DNA of 16,213 nt from CAZBLP01 sp964492825. GTDB taxonomy: Bacteria > DYJV01. Under the pieces are notes generated by a model. The model saw only the letters and a list, made by a program, of their open reading frames with translations, was not told where the DNA came from and made no database searches. Of this stretch, positions 14,733 through 16,213 are shown in pieces. The stretch covers positions 1-16,213 of the forward strand of contig CAZBLP010000045.1 in assembly GCA_964492825.1 (NCBI GenBank), read 5' to 3'. Both the position numbers and the translations under genes were made by a program. How positions within the stretch are numbered: the stretch's first letter is position 1; each line of letters opens with the position of its first letter.

Positions 14733-16213
14733 TTAATGTTTTTTTGGCAATCTTATAATCACTTTCGTTCCTATACCTATTTTTGATTCAATTGTAATCT
14801 TACCTTTATGTTCTACTATTATATTTTCAGTTATAGACAATCCAAGGCCCGTACCCTGCTTTTTAGTTGTAAAAAACGGATCAAAAATATATTGCAAATC
14901 TTTTTCATCTATACCTGAGCCTGTATCAATAAATTCAATTACAGCATTACCATCTTCTTCAAAGGTATTTATAATTATCTCACCTTTTTTTTCAATTGCG
15001 TCAAGTGAATTTAATAAAATATTTATAAAAGCCTGTTTGATTTTTTCTTGAGCTGACAAGATATTTCCTATATATTTAAAATTAGTCCTAATTGCAATAC
15101 CTTTGTGTTTTGCCTGTTTTTTTATAAAAAATAGAGAGCTTTCAATAAGCTCTGATAAATTATTTTCAGAAAGACTTTCTTTTACAGGAGATGCATAATC
15201 AAGAAGTTCTGACACAATATTTTCAAGTCTGTTAATTTCATCTAATGCTTTTTTTATTAAAATCTTATCTTCTTTATCAAGCTGGTCATGTAAATCTTCA
15301 AGCAGCAAATTGATACCTGTAAGAGGATTTCTGATTTCATGTGCAACTCCTGCTGCAATCCTGCCCATAGAAACAAATCTATCCAATCTTTTTAAATTTT
15401 CATCTGTTAACTTTTTCTCAGTAATATCTCTGAAAATCATTATAATCCCATTGTCTTTTTCAAGTAACGAAGAACTGAATCCTAAATATTTATCTCCAAA
15501 CTTAACCTCATATGCCATAAAATTCTGTCCTTTAATTGTATCAAAATATAAATTAACCAACGTATTATTATTTTTAAAAACATCTCTAAACTTTTTACCA
15601 TCAATATCTTCTCTTATATTGAATAATTGACGTGCCATTTCATTAATATGTGTAATATAACCATCTTGGTTAATGTAAATCAAACCGTTGATCATATTTT
15701 TAAAAATATTTTCTATAAAATTACGCTCCTTTATAATTTCAGAGTAAAGTTTTAAATTTTCCAGAAATTTCGATAGGTTTAAAGTAAAAATTTCAAAATT
15801 TTTCCTTTCATCAGTGGAAAAATCTTGTATTTCTCTATTAATTATATAAATACCTGCCACTTCTTCTTCTATTATTATTGGGTTGGATAGCTTGTAATAC
15901 GTTTTTTGATTATTTAGAAAACCAATTTCGAATTTTTTATCATTAAAAAGATTAATTGATGCAAAATCATATTTAAAAATTTTTTTCCCTATAAACAATA
16001 TTGAATTTAAAATTTCTTCTAATTTCGAGTGATAGTTAAATTTTGTAAAAAATTCCCTTAATCCATCTAATAGGTTAACCTTAAACTCCAATTCACTTTT
16101 GGATTTTTCAAGCTGTTGAATTGTTGCAGAAAGCTTATCATTATTCTCTCTTATAAGATCAACCATTTTGTTAAATTCTCTTCCTAAAACTCCTATTTCA
16201 TCTTTTTGTTTGA
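14733..16213 (-). CDS. HAMP-GAF-PAS sensor histidine kinase (5' end outside window)
   Basis: The frame is open to the right edge, so the gene begins outside the window. An internal ATG at 16164-16166 is not the true start: the 15 codons before it read KDEIGVLGREFNKMVD with the ATG, the classic end of a HAMP linker, which implies transmembrane segments and an extracytoplasmic region upstream. Counted from that Met, a coiled coil lies at about 5-35, a GAF-like domain at about 35-140, and a PAS domain at about 148-255 (GLIYINQDGYITHINEMARQ, then IIMIFRDITEKK). The H-box GVAHEIRNPL holds the phospho-accepting H276. The ATPase domain has N386 in the N box, DTGSGI (414-419), DPFFTTKK (429-436) and GTGLGLSI (438-445). 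It should autophosphorylate and pass phosphate to the NtrC-type regulator whose gene follows 40 bases later. The signal is unknown. Confidence 0.93.
   Translation of the reverse strand, partial: KQKDEIGVLGREFNKMVDLIRENNDKLSATIQQLEKSKSELEFKVNLLDGLREFFTKFNYHSKLEEILNSILFIGKKIFKYDFASINLFNDKKFEIGFLNNQKTYYKLSNPIIIEEEVAGIYIINREIQDFSTDERKNFEIFTLNLSKFLENLKLYSEIIKERNFIENIFKNMINGLIYINQDGYITHINEMARQLFNIREDIDGKKFRDVFKNNNTLVNLYFDTIKGQNFMAYEVKFGDKYLGFSSSLLEKDNGIIMIFRDITEKKLTDENLKRLDRFVSMGRIAAGVAHEIRNPLTGINLLLEDLHDQLDKEDKILIKKALDEINRLENIVSELLDYASPVKESLSENNLSELIESSLFFIKKQAKHKGIAIRTNFKYIGNILSAQEKIKQAFINILLNSLDAIEKKGEIIINTFEEDGNAVIEFIDTGSGIDEKDLQYIFDPFFTTKKQGTGLGLSITENIIVEHKGKITIESKIGIGTKVIIRLPKKH

Noticed and set aside
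1..16213. Sigma-54 (-24/-12) promoters as targets of the NtrC-type regulator
   Set aside because: I looked in the main spacers for GG-N10-GC with TGGCAC/TTGCA context and saw no convincing site. A computed matrix scan would be decisive.
1..16213. CRISPR arrays, tRNA genes, insertion sequences or phage remnants
   Set aside because: No regular repeats, cloverleaf-like segments, transposase motifs or terminal inverted repeats were seen on either strand.

Overview
The window is AT-rich (roughly 30% GC by eye), densely coded, and almost all genes lie on the minus strand. It reads as ordinary chromosome of a Gram-negative bacterium: there is a type IV pilus motor, an LPS-type glycosyltransferase, secreted proteins with signal peptides and sigma-54 signalling. 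The NfnAB-type flavoprotein pair and the CoA-disulfide-reductase-like enzyme suggest an anaerobic or microaerophilic lifestyle. The overall flavour recalls Deferribacteres or similar lineages, but that is an impression, not a result. I saw no tRNA, rRNA, CRISPR array, insertion sequence or phage gene.

Left block (1-3197, minus): a GctA-like CoA-transferase alpha subunit, then PmbA/TldE, then a GAF-domain protein that runs off the left edge and seems to end in a GGDEF-like domain. The last two genes overlap by 11 bases through a GTG start. Neither the CoA-transferase beta subunit nor TldD is visible. A 338-base gene-free stretch (3198-3535) separates this block from the next and carries a terminator hairpin.

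Second block (3536-5889, minus): a complete two-gene unit nfnA-nfnB. It has a near-consensus promoter (TTGACA, 16 bases, TATACT), a strong Shine-Dalgarno before a TTG start, and a 13-bp terminator stem. It encodes the electron-bifurcating NADH/ferredoxin/NADP+ type oxidoreductase; databases often call its large subunit GltA.

Middle (6044-8634): a small alpha/beta hydrolase on the minus strand diverges from an unrecognised 113-residue protein on the plus strand. Their two promoters face each other and share bases in the -10 region. A secreted Kelch beta-propeller protein follows on the plus strand.

Right block (8641-16213, minus): a tightly packed run read right to left: HAMP/GAF/PAS histidine kinase (5' end outside the window), NtrC-family sigma-54 activator with a GAFTNA loop, WaaE-like glycosyltransferase, PilT, CoA-disulfide-reductase-like flavoenzyme, and a second secreted beta-propeller protein that converges on the Kelch gene with only 6 bases between stop codons. 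The order suggests cell-surface or motility functions co-transcribed with a two-component system. What the signal is, and which sigma-54 promoters respond, cannot be read here.

Several genes start with TTG or GTG, and five starts were moved from the longest open frame to better supported internal codons. I found no clear new multi-gene system. The best leads are the unknown 113-residue protein with its overlapping divergent promoters, the two orphan subunits in one operon, and the GAFTNA activator.
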